Assembly (NCBI GenBank): GCA_963838805.1
Contig: CAWISK010000009.1
Coordinates: 199,232-263,231 of the forward strand
Direction: 5' to 3'
DNA: 64,000 bases
Source of the DNA: CAVRQM01 sp963838805
GTDB taxonomy: Bacteria > Pseudomonadota > Alphaproteobacteria > Acetobacterales > Acetobacteraceae
Notes under the pieces: generated by a model
Seen by the model: only the letters and a program-made list of their open reading frames with translations
Told to the model about the DNA's origin: nothing
Database searches by the model: none
Program-made: the position numbers and the translations under genes
Part shown: positions 48,779 through 56,933 of the stretch, piece by piece
How the letters are laid out: every line of letters begins with the position of its first letter
Numbering within the stretch: the first letter of the stretch is position 1

Positions 48779-49780
48779 ATGTCGCGTTCCATGGAAAAGC
48801 CCGCCGTTGTGAACGATCTATTTGGACGCGACCGTGACTGGGCCGCGGGAGTGGTCGGCTACCCCGATCCCGCCGTAGAGGTGCTTGATCCGCGGTTCAA
48901 CGTTTGCCGAGTTCTTGCTGCGGGAATTGAGCGGCTGTGGACCGGCGGACGATGGCTGGAAGGCCCGGTGTGGTTCGGTGATGCACGACAGTTGCTGTTC
49001 AGCGACCTTCCCAATGACCGCATCTTGCGGTGGTGCGCGCAGACGGGGCAGACGACTATTTTTAGGACGCCGACGGAATTTACCAACGGCAACGCGCGCG
49101 ACCGGCAGGGGCGGCTGCTCAGCTGCCGCCAGGGCGACCGCTCCATCGCGCGCACCGAGCATGACGGGACGGTCACCGTCCTCATGGATCGTTTCGACGG
49201 CAAGCGGCTGAACGGCCCCAACGATATCATCTGCCACCCGGACGGACAGATCTGGTTCACCGATCCTGGCTACGGCACGCTCTCCGACTACGAAGGGCAT
49301 CGGGGCGACGCCGAGTTGCCCACACGCATCTATCGCCTCGACCCCGAGAGCGGGGTGGCCATTGTCGCCGATGAGAGCCTGCGGCGGCCAAATGGATTGT
49401 GCTTTTCGGGCGATCTGCGGCGCCTCTACGCCGTGGATACCGGGTGTACGGACGATCCCGGCCACAGCCGGCAGATCCAGGTATTTGATGTCGCTGACAG
49501 CGGCCGGCTGCGATCGCGCCGCGATTTCTGCGACATGGCGCCTGGCCGGAGCGACGGCATACGCTGCGATAGTGTCGGCAATCTTTGGGCGGCATCGGGG
49601 TTCGGAGGCGCGGAAAATGATGGCGTGCACGTCTTTGCACCGGACGGCACTCGCATCGCGCGCATTCACCTGCCCGAGCCGTGCGCCAACCTTTGCTTCG
49701 GCGGCATCAAGCGCAACCGGCTGTTCATGGTGGCTAGCCAGTCTCTCTATTCCATATTTGTGGACGTTGCAGGGTTATGA
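48779..49780 (+). CDS. SMP-30/gluconolactonase family lactonase
   Basis: This beta-propeller lactonase has 333 residues. Metal ligands of the family are visible as Glu in GRWLEGPVWF, Asn in RRPNGLCFSGD and Asp in PGRSDGIRCD; NGPNDIICHPDGQIWFTDPG is also conserved. It opens sugar lactones to aldonic acids, logically after the SDR. The ATG directly follows the SDR stop; 48791 is an alternative start. Confidence 0.91.
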   Translation: MSRSMEKPAVVNDLFGRDRDWAAGVVGYPDPAVEVLDPRFNVCRVLAAGIERLWTGGRWLEGPVWFGDARQLLFSDLPNDRILRWCAQTGQTTIFRTPTEFTNGNARDRQGRLLSCRQGDRSIARTEHDGTVTVLMDRFDGKRLNGPNDIICHPDGQIWFTDPGYGTLSDYEGHRGDAELPTRIYRLDPESGVAIVADESLRRPNGLCFSGDLRRLYAVDTGCTDDPGHSRQIQVFDVADSGRLRSRRDFCDMAPGRSDGIRCDSVGNLWAASGFGGAENDGVHVFAPDGTRIARIHLPEPCANLCFGGIKRNRLFMVASQSLYSIFVDVAGL

Positions 49781-49826
49781 AGGCGGTAAGCGATTTGAAA
49801 GGGCCCATGGCCGGCATGTTTAGGTG

Positions 49827-50681
49827 ATGACAGTCCCGTGCTCGAACCGATCGGCCGCCGTGGCTGCGCTGCGGGCGCGCGCCACCAACATTCGCGAGCA
49901 CGCGCTACGCATGGCGGCGGTGCAGGGACAGGGCTATGTCGGGCAGGCGCTGGGCATCGCCGACGTGCTGGCCGTGGCTTATTTCGCTGTCTTGCGCTAC
50001 CGAGCCGATGACCCGCGGTGGGAGGGGAGGGACAGGCTGCTACTGTCGATCGGGCACTACGCCGTCGCGCTCTACGCCGCGCTGCTCGAAGCTGGAATCC
50101 TGCCGCTCGAGGAACGCGACAGCTATGGGTCCGACGATAGCCGACTGCCGATGTCTGGAATGTCCGCCTGCACACCAGGAATGGAGATCACCGGCGGCTC
50201 CCTGGGCCACGGCCTCGCGATCGCGGTCGGCATGTGTCTGGCACTCAAGCGCAAGAAATCGGCGAGCCTCGTCTACAACCTCCTGTCGGACGGCGAACTA
50301 GACGAGGGGGCCACTTGGGAAGCCGCCCTGTCCGCCGCGCATTGGAAACTCGACAATTTGATCGCCATCGTCAACGTGAACAACCAGCAGGCGGACGGGC
50401 CGTCCTCCGCGACCTTGGGATTCGAGCCGCTGGCCAACAAATGGCGCGCCTTCGGCTGGCAGGTGCAACGCGTTGACGGCAACGACATTGAGGCCGTGCT
50501 GACAGCCTTCGAACGATCCCGGGCCGATACCGCCCCGGCGCCGCGGATTATCATTTGCGACACAGTGATGGGGAGGGGCGTGCCGTTCCTGGAGGCGAGG
50601 GAAAGAACCCACTTCATTCGCGTCGATGAGGACGAATGGGCCAGCGCAATCGAGGTGCTACGCGCCGGGGAATGCCCGTGA
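49827..50681 (+). CDS. Split transketolase, N-terminal (TPP-binding) subunit, pair 1
   Basis: This 284-residue protein corresponds to the pyrophosphate-binding half of transketolase. It shows the GHYAVALYAAL segment, ITGGSLGHGLAIAVGM, and the TPP/Mg motif as SDGELDEGATWE...NVNNQQ, with Ser in place of the first Gly of GDG. It must pair with the next gene, which overlaps it by 10 bp. Similar split enzymes act in apulose-phosphate and sulfosugar pathways, besides unassigned roles. The substrate is unknown. Confidence 0.89.
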   Translation: MTVPCSNRSAAVAALRARATNIREHALRMAAVQGQGYVGQALGIADVLAVAYFAVLRYRADDPRWEGRDRLLLSIGHYAVALYAALLEAGILPLEERDSYGSDDSRLPMSGMSACTPGMEITGGSLGHGLAIAVGMCLALKRKKSASLVYNLLSDGELDEGATWEAALSAAHWKLDNLIAIVNVNNQQADGPSSATLGFEPLANKWRAFGWQVQRVDGNDIEAVLTAFERSRADTAPAPRIIICDTVMGRGVPFLEARERTHFIRVDEDEWASAIEVLRAGECP

Positions 50682-51662
50682 CGGCCCAACGCCTCAAGAC
50701 CAGCGCCATGATCGCCTCGATCGCCGCCGAGGGGCAGCGGACCGCATCGGCGCCGTTCGGTCATGCCCTCGCTAAGCTGGCTGCCACGCGTCCCGAAATC
50801 GTCGGGCTCACCGCCGACCTCGGCAAATATACCGACCTCAACGTGTTTGCGGCGGCCTATCCCGACCGGTTCTACCAGATGGGCATGGCCGAGCAATTGC
50901 TGATGGGAGCGGCGGCCGGCATGGCGCGCGAGGGCTTTGTCCCCTTCGCCACTACCTATGCGGTCTTCGCGGCGAGGCGCGCCTACGACTTCATTTACAT
51001 GGCGATCGCCGAGGAGCGCCTCAACGTCAAGATCGTCTGTGCCTTGCCGGGCCTCACTACGGGCTACGGGCCCAGCCACCAGGCGACCGAGGACATCGCC
51101 ATTTTCCGTGGCGTGCCTAACCTTACGATCATCGATCCGTGTGACGCGCTGGAAATCGAGCAGGCGACGGCTGCGATCGCGGATCATCAAGGTCCGGTCT
51201 ATATGCGCCTATTGCGCGGCAAGGTGCCGTTGGTTCTTGACGAATATGACTACCGCTTCGAGATCGGCAAAGCGGTGCTGCTTCGCGATGGCTCGGACGT
51301 GCTGTTTGTCTCCTCGGGCTTGATGACAGTGCGCGCCCTTGCGGCTGCCGATGCTTTGCGCTGCGATGGCATCGACGTGGGAGTCCTGCACGTCTCCACC
51401 ATCAAGCCGCTCGACGAGGATGCAATCGCGGCGGCGCTCGGCCGGGCCGGGCGGCTGGCGGTGATCCTTGAGAACCACACGGTGATCGGCGGATTGGGCG
51501 AGGCGGCGATGGCACTCTCCGTACCGACGGCGGCTCAATGCGAGGCTGGAGCATATTGGGTTGCCGGACGCGTTTCTCGACGCCGGCGCGCTGCCGACCC
51601 TGCACGATCGATACGGTATTTCGACCGAGCGGATCGTCGCCCGGACTCGGGAATGGCTATGA
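50672..51662 (+). pseudogene. Split transketolase, C-terminal subunit, pair 1, frameshifted
   Basis: This is the pyrimidine-binding half, with the catalytic Glu in QMGMAEQLLMGAAAGMAREG and the histidine-containing GYGPSHQATEDIAIFR. Near 51520 one base is missing or extra. Before it the frame reads GGLGEAAMAL; after correction it continues LEHIGLPDAFLDAGALPTLH and ends TREWL at 51662, overlapping the next ATG. Uncorrected, the frame runs into the next gene and mimics a 627-residue fusion. Corrected length is about 330 residues. Confidence 0.82.
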
Positions 51663-52519
51663 CACGCCCGTCCTCTCCAGCCTTTCGGGCACTTTCGAAG
51701 CAGCAGCTGGCGGAGATGGCCCGGATCAATCGCCGGGATGTCACCGAGATGTTCATGGCCGCCGGCAACGGGCACTTCGGCAGTTGCTTTTCCTGCACTG
51801 AGGTCATCACGGCGCTCTATTTCGGGTTGCTGCGCGTCGATCCGCAACGGCCAGACTGGGCCGATCGCGACCGCTTCGTCATGTCCAAGGGACACGCCGC
51901 GCCGACGTTGTACTCGGCATTGATCCGCCGCGGCTTCTTTCCAGCGAGCTGGATCGCTGAGTATGAGACCCAGGTGGGCACGCGCCTGATGACCCACCCT
52001 TCCAGGCGCTATCAGCCCGGTGTCGACGCATCGCAAGGGGCATTGGGGCACGGCCTGCCGATAGGCGTGGGCATGGCCCTTGCCGGCAAGATCGATCGCA
52101 AGGACTATTGCACTTACGTGCTAATGGGCGACGGCGAGACCAACGAAGGTTCGGTCTGGGAAGCAGCCGCGGCGGCCGCCAAATTCGGCCTCGGGCACCT
52201 GACGGGAATTGTCGATTGCAATCGCTTGTCCGTGGACGGACTGCTGGCCGACGTCATGCCCGTCGAACCGCTGGCCGACCGTTGGCGCGCATTCGGCTGG
52301 GAGGTGACCAGGGTTGACGGACACGATCTGGCCCACCTCTGCGATGCGCTTGCTCCAAGACGCGAAGAGGATCAAGGCGTGCCCCGCATGGTGATCGCAG
52401 ATACCATCAAGGGACGAGGCGTGAGCTTCATGGAGAACGTCTGCAGCTGGCACGCCGATGCCATCGATCGCGAGCATTACGAAATGGTGCTGGCAGAACT
52501 CGAAAGACCGCTAGCATGA
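51659..52519 (+). CDS. Split transketolase, N-terminal (TPP-binding) subunit, pair 2
   Basis: This 286-residue thiamine-diphosphate-binding half has a canonical MGDGETNEGSVWEAA...IVDCNRLSVDG motif. It also has FVMSKGHAAPTLYSAL and SQGALGHGLPIGVGMALA. It differs clearly from the pair 1 subunit, so it is not a recent duplicate. The ATG overlaps the corrected end of the preceding gene. Its stop overlaps the following C-terminal subunit, keeping pair 2 coupled. Confidence 0.91.
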   Translation: MTRPSSPAFRALSKQQLAEMARINRRDVTEMFMAAGNGHFGSCFSCTEVITALYFGLLRVDPQRPDWADRDRFVMSKGHAAPTLYSALIRRGFFPASWIAEYETQVGTRLMTHPSRRYQPGVDASQGALGHGLPIGVGMALAGKIDRKDYCTYVLMGDGETNEGSVWEAAAAAAKFGLGHLTGIVDCNRLSVDGLLADVMPVEPLADRWRAFGWEVTRVDGHDLAHLCDALAPRREEDQGVPRMVIADTIKGRGVSFMENVCSWHADAIDREHYEMVLAELERPLA

Positions 52520-53544
52520 GCGCGCTCCTTTCCGACCCGGATCTCGCGGCGGCGATTGCCGGACGACGCGCTGCCTACGCCCAAAAGCCCATTCGGCTGC
52601 AGTACGGGGAGACCATGCTGCGGTTGGCTGCGCGCCTCCCCGAATTCCTGGTGCTCACCGCCGACCTCATGGTCGCGACCGGCATGGCGGCGTTCGGGGC
52701 GGCCTATCCAGACCGGCTTCTCAACCTGGGCATCGCCGAGCAGAACATGGCAGGCGTTGCGGCCGGCCTGGCCCTGTGCGGCAAATTGCCGGTGGTCTGC
52801 GGCTATGCCGCTTTCACCAGCCTGCGTGCCCTGGAGCAGGTCAAGCTCGATGCCGCCTATAATGGCGTCAAGGTGGTGTTCACCGCCCAAAGCGCCGGGC
52901 TTTCTTATGGCGTGGGCGGGCCAACTCACCAGACCTTTGAGGACGTGGCGATCATGCGGGCCATTCCGAACATGGTCGTCCTGGTGCCCTCTGATGCCGC
53001 CGAGGTCGACGCGTGCCTCGAGGCCGCGATCAGGCACACCGCCTCGGCGCCGATCTACGTCCGGCTGGGTCGCGGTCCCGAATATTGCTTCAATCCACAT
53101 AGGATGAGCTTCCGTCTGGGCGAGGCCGTGCCGCTGCGCGACGGCGGGGATGTCTCCATCCTAGCCACGGGCGCGATGGTGTTCGAAGCGCTGCTGGCTG
53201 CGGACTACCTCGCGACCCGGGGTATCGGCGCCAGTGTGCTGAACATTCATACGGTAAAACCGATCGACCGCAAGGCGATCATCGCCGCGGCGCAGCATGT
53301 GGCGGCGATGCTCGTGGTGGAAGAGCACGGCACCTCCGGCGGATTGGGAGCAGCCGTACTGGAGGTCCTTTCCGAGCATCGCGCCGTGCCGTTGCGGTTG
53401 ATCGGAATACCGGATGCGTTCCCGCCGGTCGGTCCGACGCCTCAATTGCGAGCCGCGCTCGGGCTAAGTGCAGAGAACATCGTGCTCAACGCCCTCGACC
53501 TGTTGCGGCAGCCAGCTCTCCCGCATCGCATGGCGAGGGCGTGA
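52516..53544 (+). CDS. Split transketolase, C-terminal subunit, pair 2
   Basis: This 342-residue pyrimidine-binding half has the catalytic Glu in LGIAEQNMAGVAAGLALCGK, and SYGVGGPTHQTFEDVAIMR with the substrate-loop histidine. The C-terminal domain TVKPIDRKAIIAAAQHV...VVEEHGTSGGLGAAV matches the family. Frame and length are normal. It is the second complete pair in the cluster, implying two C2-transfer steps or two donor/acceptor specificities. Confidence 0.91.
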   Translation: MSALLSDPDLAAAIAGRRAAYAQKPIRLQYGETMLRLAARLPEFLVLTADLMVATGMAAFGAAYPDRLLNLGIAEQNMAGVAAGLALCGKLPVVCGYAAFTSLRALEQVKLDAAYNGVKVVFTAQSAGLSYGVGGPTHQTFEDVAIMRAIPNMVVLVPSDAAEVDACLEAAIRHTASAPIYVRLGRGPEYCFNPHRMSFRLGEAVPLRDGGDVSILATGAMVFEALLAADYLATRGIGASVLNIHTVKPIDRKAIIAAAQHVAAMLVVEEHGTSGGLGAAVLEVLSEHRAVPLRLIGIPDAFPPVGPTPQLRAALGLSAENIVLNALDLLRQPALPHRMARA

Positions 53545-53718
53545 GATGTTCAGGGACTCTGCCAGATATGAGATTCATGTGGCTCGATCGCTTTCTTCAG
53601 GAGCGCATCGCGTTCATCGGTCAATGCGCGGTCGTCGAGCGTGCTGGGCCTCACACGTGTTTCGACTGAATGCAGTTGCCGGCCTCCTGGCGATCGTCGC
53701 AACACCTGGAGCGCGATC

Positions 53719-54739
53719 ATGAAGGCAGCCGTATTCTCGGCCCCCTATAGGATTTCGATAGTCGCCAGGGAGAAACCCACCCCAAAACGCGGCGAGGCGC
53801 TGGTGCGTGTCGAAGCGGCCGGGCTGTGCGCTGGTGATCTCTACATCTATCTTGGCAAGAACCCGTATGTCAGCTATCCGCGCGTTGGCGGTCACGAGAT
53901 CGCGGGGTACGTCGCGGCGCTGGGGCCGGATACAGTGGCGCCGGCACGAGGTACCAAGGTTGTGATAGAGCCGTTCCTCGGCTGCGGAAGATGCTACCCG
54001 TGCCGGATCGGCAAGCAGAATTGCTGCGCCGGTCTCCGGATCATCGGCGTGCATCTCGACGGCGGCTTCGCCGAATACGTGACCGCACCAGTAGAAAAGC
54101 TTGTTGCAATACCCGAAGGCATGGACGCCTACACGGCGAGCCTTGCTGAGCCGGTGGCGATCGCCGTTCAGTCGTGCCGGCGCGGCCAGGTAAGCCAGGA
54201 TGATTCGGTACCTGATCCTCGGCGCTGGGCCGATCGGGCTGGCACTGGTCGAAGTCGCCAATGCCCTGGGTGCCACGACCTATATTTCGGACGTCCAGCC
54301 CGAGCGTTTGCACGTTGCAGCGTGCCTCGGCGCCACCCCGATCGCTGCGGGGTCGGGCTTTTTCGAAAACGTGATGACGCTCACCCACGGCGAAGGCATG
54401 CCGGTGGTGATCGAAGCGACCGGCAACGGCGGCGTCATGGAAAAGACTGTCGATTACGTGGCTGCCGGCGGCCGCGTCGTCATTGTTGGTCTAGTGGAAC
54501 ATGGCATAGGCGTTACCTTTCCTGGGCTCGACTTAACTCGCAAGGAGGTGACGATCGTCGGCTCCCGGGCATCGGCCAATTGCTTCCCCGAGAGTCTAGC
54601 TCTGCTAGCCAGTGGCAAGCTCCAGTATCCGGACATCGGCACCCGGTTTGGCCTCGATGAAGCGCCTCAGGTCTTCGCGGGGCTCGCGCGCAATCCCGGT
54701 TCTGTGCACAAGACGGTCTTCCTGATCGATCAGCGATGA
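53719..54739 (+). pseudogene. Zinc-dependent alcohol dehydrogenase, frameshifted
   Basis: This medium-chain dehydrogenase has its N-terminal domain with catalytic-zinc positions (GLCAGDLY, GGHEIAGYV) and four structural-zinc cysteines in CGRCYPCRIGKQNCC. Near 54211 one extra C breaks the frame just before the cofactor motif. The second frame continues LILGAGPIGLALVEVANALGA and ends KTVFLIDQR at 54739. Corrected length is about 339 residues. It is likely a polyol or sugar dehydrogenase of the cluster. Upstream, 53545-53718 shows no gene. Confidence 0.83.
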
Positions 54740-54960
54740 TGAGGCAAGCGCACCACACCGCTACCACCTACGCGGCCAAGCGGTTCAGGATCTCGCCAAA
54801 ACTGAAGTCGCAAACGCTTTATCTCGACAGTGGTGACCGGACTTCTGGGCACGCTAGCAACAACCAAGGGGCCGATGTTGGTAAGAGACCGACTCTGGTC
54901 AATGATGCGGAGCCTGAGCCATTGACGGAAAACTGGCCCCCTGCGTCTGAAGGGTCTCGC

Positions 54961-55671
54961 ATGAGCAACATTACACCCGTCGTGCGGCGCAAGCTGTCGC
55001 AGAACGTCTTCGATCAACTGCTGGAGGCCATAAACGGCGGCGTGTACCAGCACGGCGACCTGCTGCCGTCCGAACGTCACTTGATGGAAGCATTCCACGT
55101 GGGCCGGCCCGCGGTGCGGGAAGCCCTGCAGGATCTGCAACGCCTTGGCCTGGTCATCATCACCCACGGCGAGGGCGCGCGGGTGGTCGCGCCGACCGCG
55201 CAAACGGTGCTGGATCAAATCGCGGTAACGGTCCAGCACCTCCTGGCCACCTCGAGTCAGAACCTCACCCATCTCAAAGACGCTCGCATTTTTTTTGAAG
55301 TCGGCATGGTGCGCCTCGCAGCGGCGCGAGCGGCCGCGGACGACGTGGCTGCGCTCAATCGCTGCGTTGAGGAAATGGAGAGGTCGGTCTCCGAATTCTC
55401 GACGTTCATGAAGCACGATATCGAGTTTCACCGCCAGATCGCGGCGGTAACCGGCAATCCCATTTTTGCGGCGGTCAGCGAGGCGCTGCTGCTGTGGCTG
55501 AGCAGGCATCATGTGGGAGAAGTCCGCAAGGTCGGCCGCGAGGACCAGACCATGGCCGAGCACCGTCTCATTGTCGAGCGAATCGCGGCTCATGACGTGG
55601 AGGGCGCGGCGGCGGCCATGATGCTGCACCAGACCCGCGCCGCCGATCTCTATCGGCCCAGCGGCGGCTGA
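54961..55671 (+). CDS. GntR family (FadR/FCD-type) transcriptional regulator
   Basis: This 236-residue regulator has an N-terminal winged helix (DLLPSERHLMEAFHVGRPAVREALQDLQRLGLV) and a C-terminal FCD ligand domain with metal-binding residues in KHDIEFHRQIAAVTGN and the AEHRLIVERIAAHD segment. I chose the ATG at 54961 (MSNITPVVRRKLS); an open frame back to 54736 adds an atypical leader. It probably controls the cluster; a palindrome lies just downstream at 55725. Confidence 0.9.
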   Translation: MSNITPVVRRKLSQNVFDQLLEAINGGVYQHGDLLPSERHLMEAFHVGRPAVREALQDLQRLGLVIITHGEGARVVAPTAQTVLDQIAVTVQHLLATSSQNLTHLKDARIFFEVGMVRLAAARAAADDVAALNRCVEEMERSVSEFSTFMKHDIEFHRQIAAVTGNPIFAAVSEALLLWLSRHHVGEVRKVGREDQTMAEHRLIVERIAAHDVEGAAAAMMLHQTRAADLYRPSGG

Positions 55672-55712
55672 AGCCGCCGCCAGTGCATGTGCGATTCCCT
55701 CAAGTACCCGAC

Positions 55713-55741
55713 TTGACGCTGGTGGTATGGTGACATACTCG
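55713..55741 (+). promoter_or_regulatory. Promoter/operator upstream of an aborted gene
   Basis: TTGACG (55713-55718) resembles a -35 box. Seven bases later GTATG-GTGA-CATAC (55725-55738) is a perfect palindrome of the kind bound by FCD-type GntR regulators. It occupies the -35/-10 spacer, so binding would repress. The -10 box is not clear. It serves the short frame at 55767. Confidence 0.55.
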
Positions 55742-55766
55742 TCGCTCGGAGGAGGTACATCCAGAA

Positions 55767-55826
55767 ATGCGCCGGATGGAAATACTCGAAACGGCAGCAA
55801 TTGCCGCTGGTGCAGCGCGGCCTTAA
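55767..55826 (+). pseudogene. Aborted gene cut by IS5 copy 2
   Basis: A strong ribosome site (GGAGGAGG, about 12 bp upstream) precedes the ATG of a frame reading MRRMEILETAAIAAGAARP. It reaches a TAA formed by the target-site bases at the IS5 boundary (55824-55826). This looks like the first 19 codons of a regulated gene whose body was lost. The product cannot be named. Confidence 0.5.
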
Positions 55827-56755
55827 GAGGCTGTTTGAGAACGCTTCCGGCATGATTGGCTGAGGCGCTGGATGGTTGGGGCAAATCGTGATTCGTCGGG
55901 GTTGCGACACCTTGGACGAGGCCTCGATGTGGACCCCAACCACCCGGCGGCAGCATAGCCGCTGCGGGCTGCGCTATGGAAGCGACACCACCGACGCGGA
56001 GTGGCGGATCATAGCGCCGTTCCTGCCAGCCGAGTCCGGCTGCGGCCGTAGGCGGGCGTGGCCGATGCGCGAGATCGTCAACGCCATCTTCTACGTCCTG
56101 CGAGGTGGCATCGCCTGGCGGCTGCTGCCCCGCTGTTTTCCGCCCTGGCGCACCGTCTATGGCTGGTTCATCCGGCTGCGCGATGATGGCGTGTGGGAGA
56201 GCATCAACCATCATCTGGTCATGCTCGACCGTGAACGGGCCGGGCGCGAGGCCAGCCCGACGGCCGCCGTGATCGACAGCCAAAGCGTCAAGACGACGGA
56301 AAGCGGCGGCGTACGGGGCTACGACAGCGGCAAGAAGATCAAGGGACGCAAGCGGCACGCTCTGGTGGACACGGACGGCCGCGCCCTTAAGCTGCACGTG
56401 CATGCGGCGAGCGTGCAGGACCGCGATGGGGCCGGGCCGTTGTTGCGGGCGTCTCGTCCGAGTTGGCCATTCGTGAAAATCGCTTTTGCCGATGCGGGCT
56501 ACCAGGGTCCGCGCGTAGCGGCCAGCAGCTCGATCCGGGTCGAGATCGTGCGCAAGGCCGAGCGCCAGGTCGGCTTCGTCGTTATCGCCCGCCGCTGGGT
56601 GGTCGAACGTTTCCTCGCCTGGATCAACCGCAATCGCAGGCTGGCAAAAGACTTCGAGCGGACAGTTGCTTCCGCCGAGGCCTTCCTCTACGCCGCCTCG
56701 GCGATGCTGCTTCTACGCCGTTTGGCTCGTTGAGATTGCGATTCCAAACGGACTC
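55827..56755 (+). mobile_element. IS5 family element (IS1031-like), copy 2
   Basis: This 929-bp element has ends GAGGCTGTTTGAGAACGC and GCGATTCCAAACGGACTC, flanked on both sides by TAA, a 3-bp target duplication of the TNA type used by IS1031-like elements. It is almost identical to copy 1 and in the opposite orientation, 19.2 kb away. The pair can recombine to invert the DNA between them. Confidence 0.94.
55927..56733 (+). CDS. IS5 family transposase (copy 2)
   Basis: This intact DDE transposase of about 268 residues matches copy 1 from MWTPTTRRQ to LLLRRLAR. The first Asp is in VIDSQSVK, the second in FADAGYQG, and the Glu in VVERFLAWINRNRR. The only difference noticed between the copies lies in the leader before this ATG. 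The clean target duplication suggests this copy moved recently. Confidence 0.93.
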   Translation: MWTPTTRRQHSRCGLRYGSDTTDAEWRIIAPFLPAESGCGRRRAWPMREIVNAIFYVLRGGIAWRLLPRCFPPWRTVYGWFIRLRDDGVWESINHHLVMLDRERAGREASPTAAVIDSQSVKTTESGGVRGYDSGKKIKGRKRHALVDTDGRALKLHVHAASVQDRDGAGPLLRASRPSWPFVKIAFADAGYQGPRVAASSSIRVEIVRKAERQVGFVVIARRWVVERFLAWINRNRRLAKDFERTVASAEAFLYAASAMLLLRRLAR

Positions 56756-56933
56756 TAAGACATGGCCGGCACCGATCACAATACGCGCCTGGACGGCGGT
56801 GCGCGCCAACAGGGGAACTTGAGCGGGCGGAGCCGCAAGCCCGCCCAATGCGAAACGAAAGTAACGTCCAACGACGAGGCGGGTCCATTGCCCTGGCGGG
56901 ACAGCGCCTTGCCGCTGGAGGCTGCAAGGGGCG

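Noticed and set aside
49780..49827. A TPP riboswitch in front of the transketolase genes
   Set aside because: The spacer is only about 46 bp and contains no THI-box-like CTGAGA motif.
50636..52519. A 627-residue apparent fusion of two transketolase parts in C-to-N order
   Set aside because: The first half loses its natural C-terminus to a frame change near 51520; the correct C-terminal frame ends at 51662 and overlaps the next gene's ATG. The fusion is an artefact.
54736..54960. An N-terminal extension of the GntR regulator starting at 54736
   Set aside because: The 75 extra residues have no family resemblance and the winged helix begins normally after the ATG at 54961.
35729..56755. A composite transposon formed by the two IS5 copies
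   Set aside because: The outer flanks are TTA and TAA, not direct duplicates, and copy 2 has its own TAA duplication, so independent insertion fits better.
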